Origin: Rhodanobacter panaciterrae
GTDB lineage: Bacteria; Pseudomonadota; Gammaproteobacteria; Xanthomonadales; Rhodanobacteraceae
DNA length: 64,000 nt
Reading direction: 5' to 3'
NCBI RefSeq assembly: GCF_014651895.1
Contig: NZ_BMXT01000001.1
Span: 1,674,001 to 1,738,000 of the forward strand
Shown here: positions 57,401 through 64,000 of the stretch, piece after piece
How positions within the stretch are numbered: position 1 is the stretch's first letter
How the letters are laid out: every line of letters begins with the position of its first letter
The notes under the pieces: generated by a model
The model's database searches: none
What the model was told of the DNA's origin: nothing
What the model saw: only the letters and a program-made list of their open reading frames with translations
Position numbers and translations under genes: made by a program

Positions 57401-57985
57401 ATGAACGACGACGATATCGACGCTGACGTCACCGACCGCATGCTGCTTCAACGCATGTCGACGGGTGATCGCGCCGCGCTGAGCGTGCTGTATCGCAGTT
57501 ATCACGGCAGGTTGTGTCGTTTCCTGTCCCGCCTGACGCGGCGCCCCGATGTCATCGAGGAAGTCATCAACGACTGCTTCTGGGTGGCCTGGCAAAAAGC
57601 CGGCAGCTTCCACGGCGACTCACGTGTTTCCACATGGCTGATGGGCATTGCCTATCGCTGTGGGCTGAAGGCGCTGCGGCAACACGGTGACGAACCGGTC
57701 GAAGACGACCCTCAGTCGGAACAGCGCACCGCTGACAATGACCTGGATGAAGATCGCGAATTGCGCGACTGGCTGAGCAAGGGGCTCGATCATCTGTCCG
57801 TGGATCAACGCGTGGTGATCGAACTGGTCTATGGCGTGGGTCATACCCTGGACGATGTTGCCGTCATCATGCAGTGCCCCGTAGGCACGGTGAAGGCGCG
57901 CCTGTTCCACGCGCGAGTCAAGCTGCGCAATGTGCTTCCGGCGCTGGCAGGCGACTCGCCCAAGCACAAGGAGGGCGCGCCATGA
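57401..57985 (+). CDS. ECF RNA polymerase sigma factor
   Basis: 194 residues with sigma region 2 (LSVLYRSYHGRLCRFLSRLT, VIEEVINDCFWVAWQKAGSF, VSTWLMGIAYRCGLKAL) and region 4 (LDHLSVDQRVVIELVYGVGHTLDDVAVIMQ, GTVKARLFHARVKLRNVL). There is no region 1 or 3, as expected for ECF factors. The stop overlaps the anti-sigma ATG (ATGA). The target genes are not known, but its own operon is a candidate. Confidence 0.92.
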   Translation: MNDDDIDADVTDRMLLQRMSTGDRAALSVLYRSYHGRLCRFLSRLTRRPDVIEEVINDCFWVAWQKAGSFHGDSRVSTWLMGIAYRCGLKALRQHGDEPVEDDPQSEQRTADNDLDEDRELRDWLSKGLDHLSVDQRVVIELVYGVGHTLDDVAVIMQCPVGTVKARLFHARVKLRNVLPALAGDSPKHKEGAP

Positions 57986-58614
57986 CGTTCCCGAAGCATT
58001 CCGGCCGCGACTGCGTCCGTGCCTGGGATGCGATGCCCTGGGTACTGCAGAACAGCGCCACGCCAGAGCAAGGCGCGTGGCTGGAAGGTCATCTGGCGCA
58101 GTGCGAGTCGTGCCGTACGGAATTCGCCCAACAAAGTCGCTTGCGGCAAGCCATGTCGCTACCCACGGATATTTCGATCGATGCGAATGTCGGATTGCGG
58201 CGCTTGCTGGGTCGCCTTGATGCGCCCGATGCCGTGGAAGCGCCCTATCGTTCGCGTTCGCGAAACTGGCTGAGCCGGGCGCTGGTCGCCGTGGTGCTGA
58301 TCCAGGCGCTCAGTATCGGTGCGCTGGGCGTGAAGTTGTGGTCGACCGGCGGCAGCCCTGCGTATCGCACACTCAGTCAGGAGTCTGCGCCCGCAGCCCC
58401 AGGCACGATTCGTGTCGTGCCCGATGCGGCCATGACCCTGGCCGATTGGAACGCGCTGCTGCATACCCTCCGGTTGCAGGTCGTTGGCGGCCCCAACGAT
58501 GTGGGTGCCTATACGGTCGCCCCCATGAGCTCCACGTCAACAACTCAAGCATTGCAACAGCTGCGCACCACTCGTGGCATCCGCCTGGCGGAGCCCGTTG
58601 CCGTCACGCCATGA
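57982..58614 (+). CDS. Membrane-bound zinc anti-sigma factor
   Basis: 210 residues. The cytoplasmic part carries EGHLAQCESCRTEF, an H-x3-C-x2-C motif of zinc-binding anti-sigma domains (about 36-47). A membrane helix ALVAVVLIQALSIGALGVKL (about 96-115) is followed by a periplasmic domain of about 90 residues. It is translationally coupled with the upstream sigma gene and the downstream subtilase-like gene (ATGA at both ends). It would hold the sigma factor inactive until a periplasmic signal is received. Confidence 0.88.
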   Translation: MTFPKHSGRDCVRAWDAMPWVLQNSATPEQGAWLEGHLAQCESCRTEFAQQSRLRQAMSLPTDISIDANVGLRRLLGRLDAPDAVEAPYRSRSRNWLSRALVAVVLIQALSIGALGVKLWSTGGSPAYRTLSQESAPAAPGTIRVVPDAAMTLADWNALLHTLRLQVVGGPNDVGAYTVAPMSSTSTTQALQQLRTTRGIRLAEPVAVTP

Positions 58615-59912
58615 AATACGGCTTTCTCACCCTTGTCGCAATCGCGGCTTTGAGCGCGTGCGCATCATCGCGCCTCATGGCGGCAACGGAAAACCACGCC
58701 AACCTAGACCACGCATCGACCACCAGCGCGTCCTCCATGGACAGCCAGCGCGACATCGTACTGGCTGTCGCCAACCCGCTTGAGTCACCCTCCACAAACG
58801 CTGGCTCCAGTCTGCTGGGTTATGCCGCACCACGGTATTACGGCGCCGGTCAGCGCGCGGTTTCCGTCCTGGCCGCATTGAAGAAAAGTTACGGACTGCG
58901 CGAGGTCACCGGTTGGCCGATCAAGGCCCTCGGCGTGTACTGCGTCGTGTTCGAGCCACCTTCAGGCGTGACCCAGGATGCCTTGCTCAAGGCGCTCGCC
59001 AAGGACGATCGAGTGCAACTTGCGCAGCCACTGCACGAGTATTCCGTCTACTCGGAAAGATCGCAGGACGCACACCAATACAACGATCCTTACGTCAATC
59101 TGCAACGCGGCTTCGTGGAAACCGATGCCGCCCTTGCGCAGAACATCAGCCAGGGCAATGGGGTGCATGTCGCGATCGTCGACACAGGCGCCGACACGAC
59201 GCATCTCGATCTGCAGGGGCGCATTCGTGATACGCACAACCTGGTTGATGACGATGCATCAGCGTTCAATCACGATAGCCATGGCACGGAAGTCGCGGGT
59301 GTCATCGCCGCAAATGCCGACAATCATCAGGGGATTGTGGGGATCGCACCCAAGGCCATGCTCAGTGTTTACAAGGCATGCTGGTATCAGCCGGCTCCAA
59401 ACGCCGGCGCGCGCTGCAACTCGTTCACCCTCGCCAAAGCGCTGGCAGCGGTTCTTGATACGGATGCCCGTATCGTCAATCTGAGTCTGGGCGGTCCGCC
59501 AGATCCGCTGCTCAATTTGCTGCTCGCCAAATTGCTGAGCCAGGATCGCATCGTGATCGCGGCCATGCCACCGGATGGGACTGTCGGCGGGTTTCCCAAC
59601 AATGTGCCAGGGGTCATTGTTGTTCGCGTAAGTGATCCATCGGCAGCACCGCCTGGCGTTTTGAGCGCACCCGGTAACGACATCCTGACAACCCAGCCCG
59701 GTGGGGGGTATGACTTCACTTCCGGATCATCCATGGCTGCCGCGCATGTGAGCGGCATTGCCGCTTTATTGTTGTCTCTCACCCCAGGCCTGGATGCGCG
59801 CGCCATCCATGATTTTTTGCTACGAAGCAGCAAAGTCTCCAACGGGACACTCCAGGTAAACGCAGCATCGGCGGTGGAGACATTACGCAGCGCGCAAAAA
59901 ACCATCCCATGA
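58611..59912 (+). CDS. Subtilisin-like (S8) protease lipoprotein with altered oxyanion region
   Basis: 433 residues. The N-terminus has a lipobox (IAALSAC, Cys 17). The catalytic blocks are VAIVDTGAD (Asp191), HDSHGTEVAG (His224) and TSGSSMAAAHVSG (Ser374). In canonical subtilases the oxyanion Asn lies in an AAGN-type segment and the serine block reads GTSMAAPH; here the corresponding segment reads IVIAAMPPDG and the serine block GSSMAAAH. The triad is intact, but the oxyanion Asn appears to be absent, so activity could be low or specialised. It is the third gene of the ECF operon and could act on the anti-sigma factor or on a cell-surface target. Confidence 0.88.
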   Translation: MKYGFLTLVAIAALSACASSRLMAATENHANLDHASTTSASSMDSQRDIVLAVANPLESPSTNAGSSLLGYAAPRYYGAGQRAVSVLAALKKSYGLREVTGWPIKALGVYCVVFEPPSGVTQDALLKALAKDDRVQLAQPLHEYSVYSERSQDAHQYNDPYVNLQRGFVETDAALAQNISQGNGVHVAIVDTGADTTHLDLQGRIRDTHNLVDDDASAFNHDSHGTEVAGVIAANADNHQGIVGIAPKAMLSVYKACWYQPAPNAGARCNSFTLAKALAAVLDTDARIVNLSLGGPPDPLLNLLLAKLLSQDRIVIAAMPPDGTVGGFPNNVPGVIVVRVSDPSAAPPGVLSAPGNDILTTQPGGGYDFTSGSSMAAAHVSGIAALLLSLTPGLDARAIHDFLLRSSKVSNGTLQVNAASAVETLRSAQKTIP

Positions 59913-59941
59913 GTCGGATGAGATGAAGCGCGCCGCTTGCC

Positions 59942-61228
59942 TCATCGCCCGGATGAAGGTGTCGTCCCATCCGCGCATGCGCGTGCACGCTCCAGCAGCA
60001 GTTCGCGCTCGCGCATGTTTTGCGTGAGCCCGGCCGCTCGCTCGAATTCGACGAGGGCCTCGTAAGGGCGACCCAGCTTGATCAGCAGATCGCCGCGCAC
60101 GGTCGGCAGCAGGTGATAGTTCGCCAGCGCCGGCTCCGCGACCAGCGTATCGACCCGTGCGAGGCCGGCAGCAGGGCCGAATGCCATGGCAACGGCTACC
60201 GCACGATTCAACTCAACGACGGGAGAGGGAGCGACTTGCGCAAGCACCGCATACAGCGCCGCGATACGGCTCCAGTCCGTGTCTTCCGCCACCAGGGCGC
60301 GTGCATGACAAGCGGCAATCGCCGCCTGCAGCGCGTACGGGCCACGCGCACCGCCCAGTTTTTCGGCATAATCGAGCGCCGTCAGGCCACGGCGGATCAG
60401 CAATCGATCCCACTGCGCACGGTTCTGCTCCAGCAGCAGGATCGGCTCGCCGTGGCCATTGACGCGGGCACGCGAACGCGAGGCCTGAATTTCCATCAAC
60501 GCGACCAGGCCGTGTACCTCCGGCTCGCGCGGTGCAAGCCCGACCAGCACGCGGCCGAGACGCAGCGCCTCCTCGCATAGCGCCGGCCGCATCCAGTCGC
60601 CGCCAGCCGTCGCGGAATAGCCTTCATTGAACACGAGGTAGATCACCTCGAGCACCGACGACAGACGCGCCGCCAGTTCCTCGGCGCGCGGCACCTCGAA
60701 CGGCACCTCGGCCTTGGCCAGACTGCGCTTGGCGCGCACGATGCGCTGCGCGATCGTCGGCTCCGGCACCAGGAACGCGCGGGCGATCTCCTCGGTGGTC
60801 AGGCCACCGAGCAGGCGCAACGTGAGCGCCACGCGCGCCTCGACCGACAACACCGGATGACAGGCAGTGAACATCAGGCGCAGCAGATCGTCGCCGATCG
60901 GATCGTCCAGAGCTGCCTCCACCTGTGACACGGCGTGTTCCTGCTCGCTCTCGAGCTCGTACATCAACTCCACGTGCTTGCGCACAAGCAGCTTGCTGCG
61001 GCGCAGGCGATCGATAGCGCGGCGCTTGGCGGTGGTCATCAGCCACGCGCCGGGATTGTCCGGCACGCCCGATTGCGGCCACTGCTCCAGTGCAACGACC
61101 AGCGCATCCTGCGCCAGCTCCTCGGCCAGCCCGACGTCGCGCACCATCCGTGCGAGACCGGCGATGAGCCTGGCCGATTCGATTCGCCAGACGGCGTCGA
61201 TGGCGCGGTGGGTATCGGTCGCTGTCAT
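59942..61228 (-). CDS. ECF42-type sigma factor with C-terminal helical domain
   Basis: 428 residues, much longer than simple ECF factors. Region 2 is at about 20-90 (GLAEELAQDALVVALEQWPQ, NPGAWLMTTAKRRAIDRLRR) and region 4 at about 130-175 (ARVALTLRLLGGLTTEEIARAFLV, TIAQRIVRAKRSL). A roughly 230-residue helical C-terminal domain with DUF6596/TPR-like character follows (YLVFNEGYSATAGGDWMRP). This layout, with a DGPF-domain neighbour at 62335-62754, defines the ECF42 group, which lacks a classical anti-sigma factor. It starts at the ATG at 61228. Confidence 0.92.
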   Translation of the reverse strand: MTATDTHRAIDAVWRIESARLIAGLARMVRDVGLAEELAQDALVVALEQWPQSGVPDNPGAWLMTTAKRRAIDRLRRSKLLVRKHVELMYELESEQEHAVSQVEAALDDPIGDDLLRLMFTACHPVLSVEARVALTLRLLGGLTTEEIARAFLVPEPTIAQRIVRAKRSLAKAEVPFEVPRAEELAARLSSVLEVIYLVFNEGYSATAGGDWMRPALCEEALRLGRVLVGLAPREPEVHGLVALMEIQASRSRARVNGHGEPILLLEQNRAQWDRLLIRRGLTALDYAEKLGGARGPYALQAAIAACHARALVAEDTDWSRIAALYAVLAQVAPSPVVELNRAVAVAMAFGPAAGLARVDTLVAEPALANYHLLPTVRGDLLIKLGRPYEALVEFERAAGLTQNMRERELLLERARACADGTTPSSGR

Positions 61229-61273
61229 AGCAACCGATCACACCATCTGCCTCCCGTCGACGCAAGGGGCGGA

Positions 61274-61801
61274 TCAGTTTCCCTCGGCCGCTGCCTTCAG
61301 GTTGGCCAGCCCACGCTCGAAGTCGCCGCCGACCAGCTTGTCCATGTTGAAAAACATATGCATGAGCTTCGCCATGTAAGGTTTCGGACCATGCATCGCC
61401 CAGGTGAGCACGGTCGAGTCGCCCTGCGGCAGCAGCGTGAAATCGGCGATATTGTGGGCTTCGAACGGCTTGATAAAATCCAGCTTGATCGTCGTCGCAG
61501 AGGGTGACGACGCCAGGATCTCCATGCGACCCTGGCCCACCTTGTTGTTGCCCTGCCACGCGTAGACAGCGCCCGGACCACTTGCCGCACCGCTGTAGCT
61601 ACGTTCGAGCGCCGGATCGAGCTTTTCCCACGGCGACCAGACGGCCCATCGCCTGAAGTCGTTGATCAGCGCGAGGATTTTTTCGGGCGGGGCCTTGATC
61701 GCCGCCGCACGCTCCACCTTGAACGTGCCGGGCTGAGTTGCCGCAAAAACAAGCACCGCGACGATCAGGACGACAACGATGATGAGGATAATCTTGAACA
61801 T
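61274..61801 (-). CDS. SRPBCC-family protein with N-terminal membrane helix
   Basis: 175 residues. An N-terminal hydrophobic helix (IILIIVVVLIVAVLVFA) precedes a START/SRPBCC ligand-binding fold: FKVERAAAIKAPPEKILALINDF, WAVWSPWEKLDPALE and STVLTWAMHGP. It probably binds a small hydrophobic ligand; function unknown. It sits between the ECF42 sigma gene and VOC/YciI genes, and such SRPBCC, VOC and YciI companions are typical of ECF42 loci. Confidence 0.82.
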   Translation of the reverse strand: MFKIILIIVVVLIVAVLVFAATQPGTFKVERAAAIKAPPEKILALINDFRRWAVWSPWEKLDPALERSYSGAASGPGAVYAWQGNNKVGQGRMEILASSPSATTIKLDFIKPFEAHNIADFTLLPQGDSTVLTWAMHGPKPYMAKLMHMFFNMDKLVGGDFERGLANLKAAAEGN

Positions 61802-61874
61802 GGATCGCTCCGGTCAGGGCGTTGAAGTGCGGCGGTGCCAACGACCGCCGGGGGTGGAAGCCTGAAGCGGCCAG

Positions 61875-62288
61875 CTACAGGCCCTTCTCGCAATTGATCA
61901 TCCACGGCACACCGAACTGGTCGACCAGCATGCCGAAGCGCTCGGCCCAGAAAGTCTTCTCGTATGGCATCTGCACCGTGCCGCCGTCCTTCAGTGCATT
62001 GAAGATGCGCTCCCCTTCCGCCTGGTCGTGAATCTGGATCGACACCGAGCAGCCCTTGATGCCGTCGTACGGACGGTCGGGCGGACAGTCGGAGGCCATC
62101 AACACCTGGTCGCCGATTTCCAGCCGCACGTGGATCAGCATGTCACGAGTTTCCGCCGGCATGTTCTCGCAGCCAGGCGCTTCGCCGAAGCGCATCATCG
62201 TGGTGATCTTGCCGCGCAGGCACTGCTCGTAGAACTTGAATGCCGCTTCGGCCTTGCCGTCGAAGATGAGGTAGCTGGTCAGTTGCAT
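61875..62288 (-). CDS. PhnB-like VOC protein
   Basis: 137 residues of the PhnB/'3-demethylubiquinone-9 3-methyltransferase-like' VOC branch: MQLTSYLIFDGKAEAAFKFYE start, GDQVLMASDCPPDRP, and FWAERFGMLVDQFGVPWMIN at the C-terminus. The ATG at 62288 is chosen because the in-frame extension to 62456 is a shadow of the YciI gene. Reaction unknown; it is part of the ECF42 neighbourhood. Confidence 0.88.
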   Translation of the reverse strand: MQLTSYLIFDGKAEAAFKFYEQCLRGKITTMMRFGEAPGCENMPAETRDMLIHVRLEIGDQVLMASDCPPDRPYDGIKGCSVSIQIHDQAEGERIFNALKDGGTVQMPYEKTFWAERFGMLVDQFGVPWMINCEKGL

Positions 62289-62334
62289 GGGAATGCTCCG
62301 TCGGTTTTGCGTCGAGGCCGGATCGAGACCCGGC

Positions 62335-62754
62335 TCATGATTTGGCAGCGACCTGCGCGCGCAAACGCTCTTCCCGCTCGCGCAGCTCGGGCGTGAGCTC
62401 GGCGCCGAAATCCTCCGCCTCGAACACCTGGCGCAATTCGATCTCGGTGCCGCCATCGAACGGGGCGCGTTTGAGCCACTCGATCGCCTCGTCCTTCGAC
62501 TTCACCTGCCACAGCCAGAAGCCGGCGATCAACTCCTTGCTTTCGGTGAACGGCCCGTCGATCACCGTGCGCTGATGGCCGGAGAATTTCACCCGCACGC
62601 CCTTCGAGCTCGGCTGCAGGCCCTCGCCCGCCAGCATGATGCCGGCCTTCACCAGCTCCTCGTTGTAGTTGCCCATCTCGGTCAGCAGCTGCTCGCTCGG
62701 CATCACGCCGGCTTCCGTGTCCTTGTCCGCTTTCACTATCACCATGAATCGCAT
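62335..62754 (-). CDS. YciI/DGPF-domain protein of the ECF42 module
   Basis: 139 residues: MRFMVIVKADKDTEAG start, GEGLQPSSKGVRVKF, the diagnostic DGPFTESKELIAGFWLW (about 70-86) and KSKDEAIEWLKRAPF. DGPF/YCII proteins are genetically linked to ECF42 sigma factors and are thought to be involved in their function, with no confirmed enzymatic role. It is the likely first gene of the minus-strand group that runs through VOC and SRPBCC to the sigma gene. Confidence 0.9.
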   Translation of the reverse strand: MRFMVIVKADKDTEAGVMPSEQLLTEMGNYNEELVKAGIMLAGEGLQPSSKGVRVKFSGHQRTVIDGPFTESKELIAGFWLWQVKSKDEAIEWLKRAPFDGGTEIELRQVFEAEDFGAELTPELREREERLRAQVAAKS

Positions 62755-62953
62755 CGTCGTGTCTCCTCTGCATCGTGGGTTGGAAGTCTCGGCCGACGGA
62801 TAGACATGGCCCGCCGAAACCCCTGGTTCTGTCCAGACGACGAACGAATCATCGTCGAATCGACATCTCCGGCATCAATATCTGGAAATATTCTCAGGTT
62901 ACGGGACAGCGCGTCGCTATGCTGTGCGCATGGCGTCATCAGGACAGCAAGGC

Positions 62954-64000
62954 ATGAAGGAAAACCCAGGCGGACTGATCGTCCATCGCGGCAGCCGCAC
63001 CGAGCGGCTGGCCGACGAACTGGCGCAGCAGCTTGAGGCGCAACGACCCGCCAATCCGCTGGCCAAGCAGACGGTCGTGGTAGCGCATCCAGGCCTGCAG
63101 CGCTGGCTGCTCGGCCGTTTCGCACAGCGCCATGGTGCGCATGGCGGCCATGGCATTGCCGCCAATTACGACATGATCCTGCCGTGGCAGTGGTTCGAGC
63201 GTACCGCCCGCTGCGTGCTGGGCGACGAGGCCTTGGTCGGCGGTGCGTATCGGCATGAAGTGCTGCGCTGGCGTCTGCTGATGGCGCTGCCGTCACTGAA
63301 GGCCGCGGAAGTCACCACTTACCTGGCAGGCGACGATGCCGCGCGGCGAAGCTTTCAACTGGCCGAACATCTGGCCGGGCTGTACACGCAGTACCTGATC
63401 TATCGGCCGGACTGGATTCTCGACTGGGAGCAGCATCCCGGCCAGCACGGCCGCGACTGGCAGGCGACGCTGTGGCGGTCACTGCAGACATCCATCAACC
63501 GCCCACACCGCGCCCAGCGTAGTGCGGTACTGCTCGATGCGCTGCGTGCGGGTCGCGATCTGGCCAACGACGCGCCGCTGCACGTGTTCGGCGTCAGCCA
63601 CTTGCCACCGGATGTGCTGCAGGCCCTGCAGGCCACCGCGCTGCATACACCCGTGCATCTGTATTTCCCCGATCCCTGCCGCGAGCACTGGGTCTACCTG
63701 CGCAAGCAGCGCTTCCTGCTGACCCACGCCGACGACCCGGAAGCGCTGTATTACGAGGTCGGCCATCCGCTGCTGGTGGCGCTGGGTCGCATCGCGCAGG
63801 ATTTCTGCCTGACCCTAGACGAATGCGACGCGATCGACGAACGCGATCCGCTCGACGACGCCGAGCCGCTGCCCGGCGAAACCTCGCTGCTGGCACAACT
63901 GCAGTCCAGCATCCGCTGCCTGCAGCCGGAACTGGTCGGCGCAACGCTGCGCGAACAGGTCGCCGATGGCGCCAAGGTGGAAGCACTCCTGCCCGCCTTG
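62954..64000 (+). CDS. recC: Exodeoxyribonuclease V gamma subunit (RecC), 5' part
   Basis: The first 349 residues of RecC, running off the right edge with no stop. The RecC N-terminal family blocks are clear: LIVHRGSRTERLADELAQQL, QTVVVAHPGLQRWLLGRFAQRHG, IAANYDMILPWQWFERTA, LAEHLAGLYTQYLIYRPDWI, and HVFGVSHLPPDVLQAL. RecC recognises Chi and holds the RecBCD nuclease-helicase together during double-strand break repair. AGGA at about 9 nt precedes the ATG at 62954. recB and recD should lie downstream, outside the window. Confidence 0.93.
   Translation, partial: MKENPGGLIVHRGSRTERLADELAQQLEAQRPANPLAKQTVVVAHPGLQRWLLGRFAQRHGAHGGHGIAANYDMILPWQWFERTARCVLGDEALVGGAYRHEVLRWRLLMALPSLKAAEVTTYLAGDDAARRSFQLAEHLAGLYTQYLIYRPDWILDWEQHPGQHGRDWQATLWRSLQTSINRPHRAQRSAVLLDALRAGRDLANDAPLHVFGVSHLPPDVLQALQATALHTPVHLYFPDPCREHWVYLRKQRFLLTHADDPEALYYEVGHPLLVALGRIAQDFCLTLDECDAIDERDPLDDAEPLPGETSLLAQLQSSIRCLQPELVGATLREQVADGAKVEALLPAL

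Overview
The window is 64 kb of high-GC, densely coded Gram-negative chromosome. A two-gene (split) MetH, a very large NAD-glutamate dehydrogenase, an ArsR-methyltransferase fusion beside metH, an ECF42/DGPF module and an RND pump suggest a gammaproteobacterium of the Xanthomonadales, most likely Rhodanobacteraceae (Rhodanobacter/Dyella/Luteibacter-like). This placement is inferred from gene content, not from a marker search.

Region 1 (1-23.5 kb) is mostly core metabolism. It holds a truncated 2-oxoacid dehydrogenase E1 gene at the left edge, then a GST, a GNAT, glutaryl-CoA dehydrogenase, an EamA exporter, a VOC protein, a 5'-nucleotidase, NAD kinase and the 1642-residue NAD-glutamate dehydrogenase. 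An RND adaptor/pump pair follows, convergent with an acyl-CoA dehydrogenase across a perfect 18-bp terminator stem. Next come the ArsR-methyltransferase regulator and methionine synthase split into two ORFs. The gap between the MetH halves is filled by two inverted REP-like palindromes.

Region 2 (23.6-25.9 kb) contains an intact tRNA-Val(CAC), a TPR-GGDEF diguanylate cyclase and a 55-bp direct repeat of the tRNA 3' part (49/55 identical). This is the footprint expected of integration at a tRNA.

Region 3 (25.9-51.3 kb) is a contiguous accessory cluster. Its left part has an ABC exporter, a secreted peroxiredoxin, an HPr-kinase-like P-loop protein, two B12-binding radical SAM proteins, a nucleotidyltransferase-like protein, four methyltransferases, a flavin-reductase-like protein, an amidohydrolase and glycosyltransferases. 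Its right part is a Wzx/Wzy-type surface glycan operon: Wzz-like, Wzy-like, GT2, WzxE-like flippase, and FdtA, FdtB and NeuD-like genes for a 3-amino-3,6-dideoxyhexose. From 51.3 down to 36.2 kb the minus-strand genes mostly abut or overlap, so the two parts may act together on one decorated glycan or glycoconjugate. No initiating phosphoglycosyltransferase, Wza/Wzc or RmlAB is present in the window.

Region 4 (51.6-56.2 kb) encodes a porin-cytochrome conduit: a decaheme MtrA/PioA/DmsE-type cytochrome, an MtrB/PioB-type beta-barrel and a diheme c-type cytochrome. This looks like a trans-outer-membrane electron pathway and is the most striking system here.

Region 5 (56.5-64 kb) has a small outer-membrane beta-protein, an ECF sigma/zinc anti-sigma/subtilase-like lipoprotein operon joined by ATGA overlaps, an ECF42 sigma factor with SRPBCC, VOC and YciI/DGPF neighbours, and the 5' part of recC running off the right edge.
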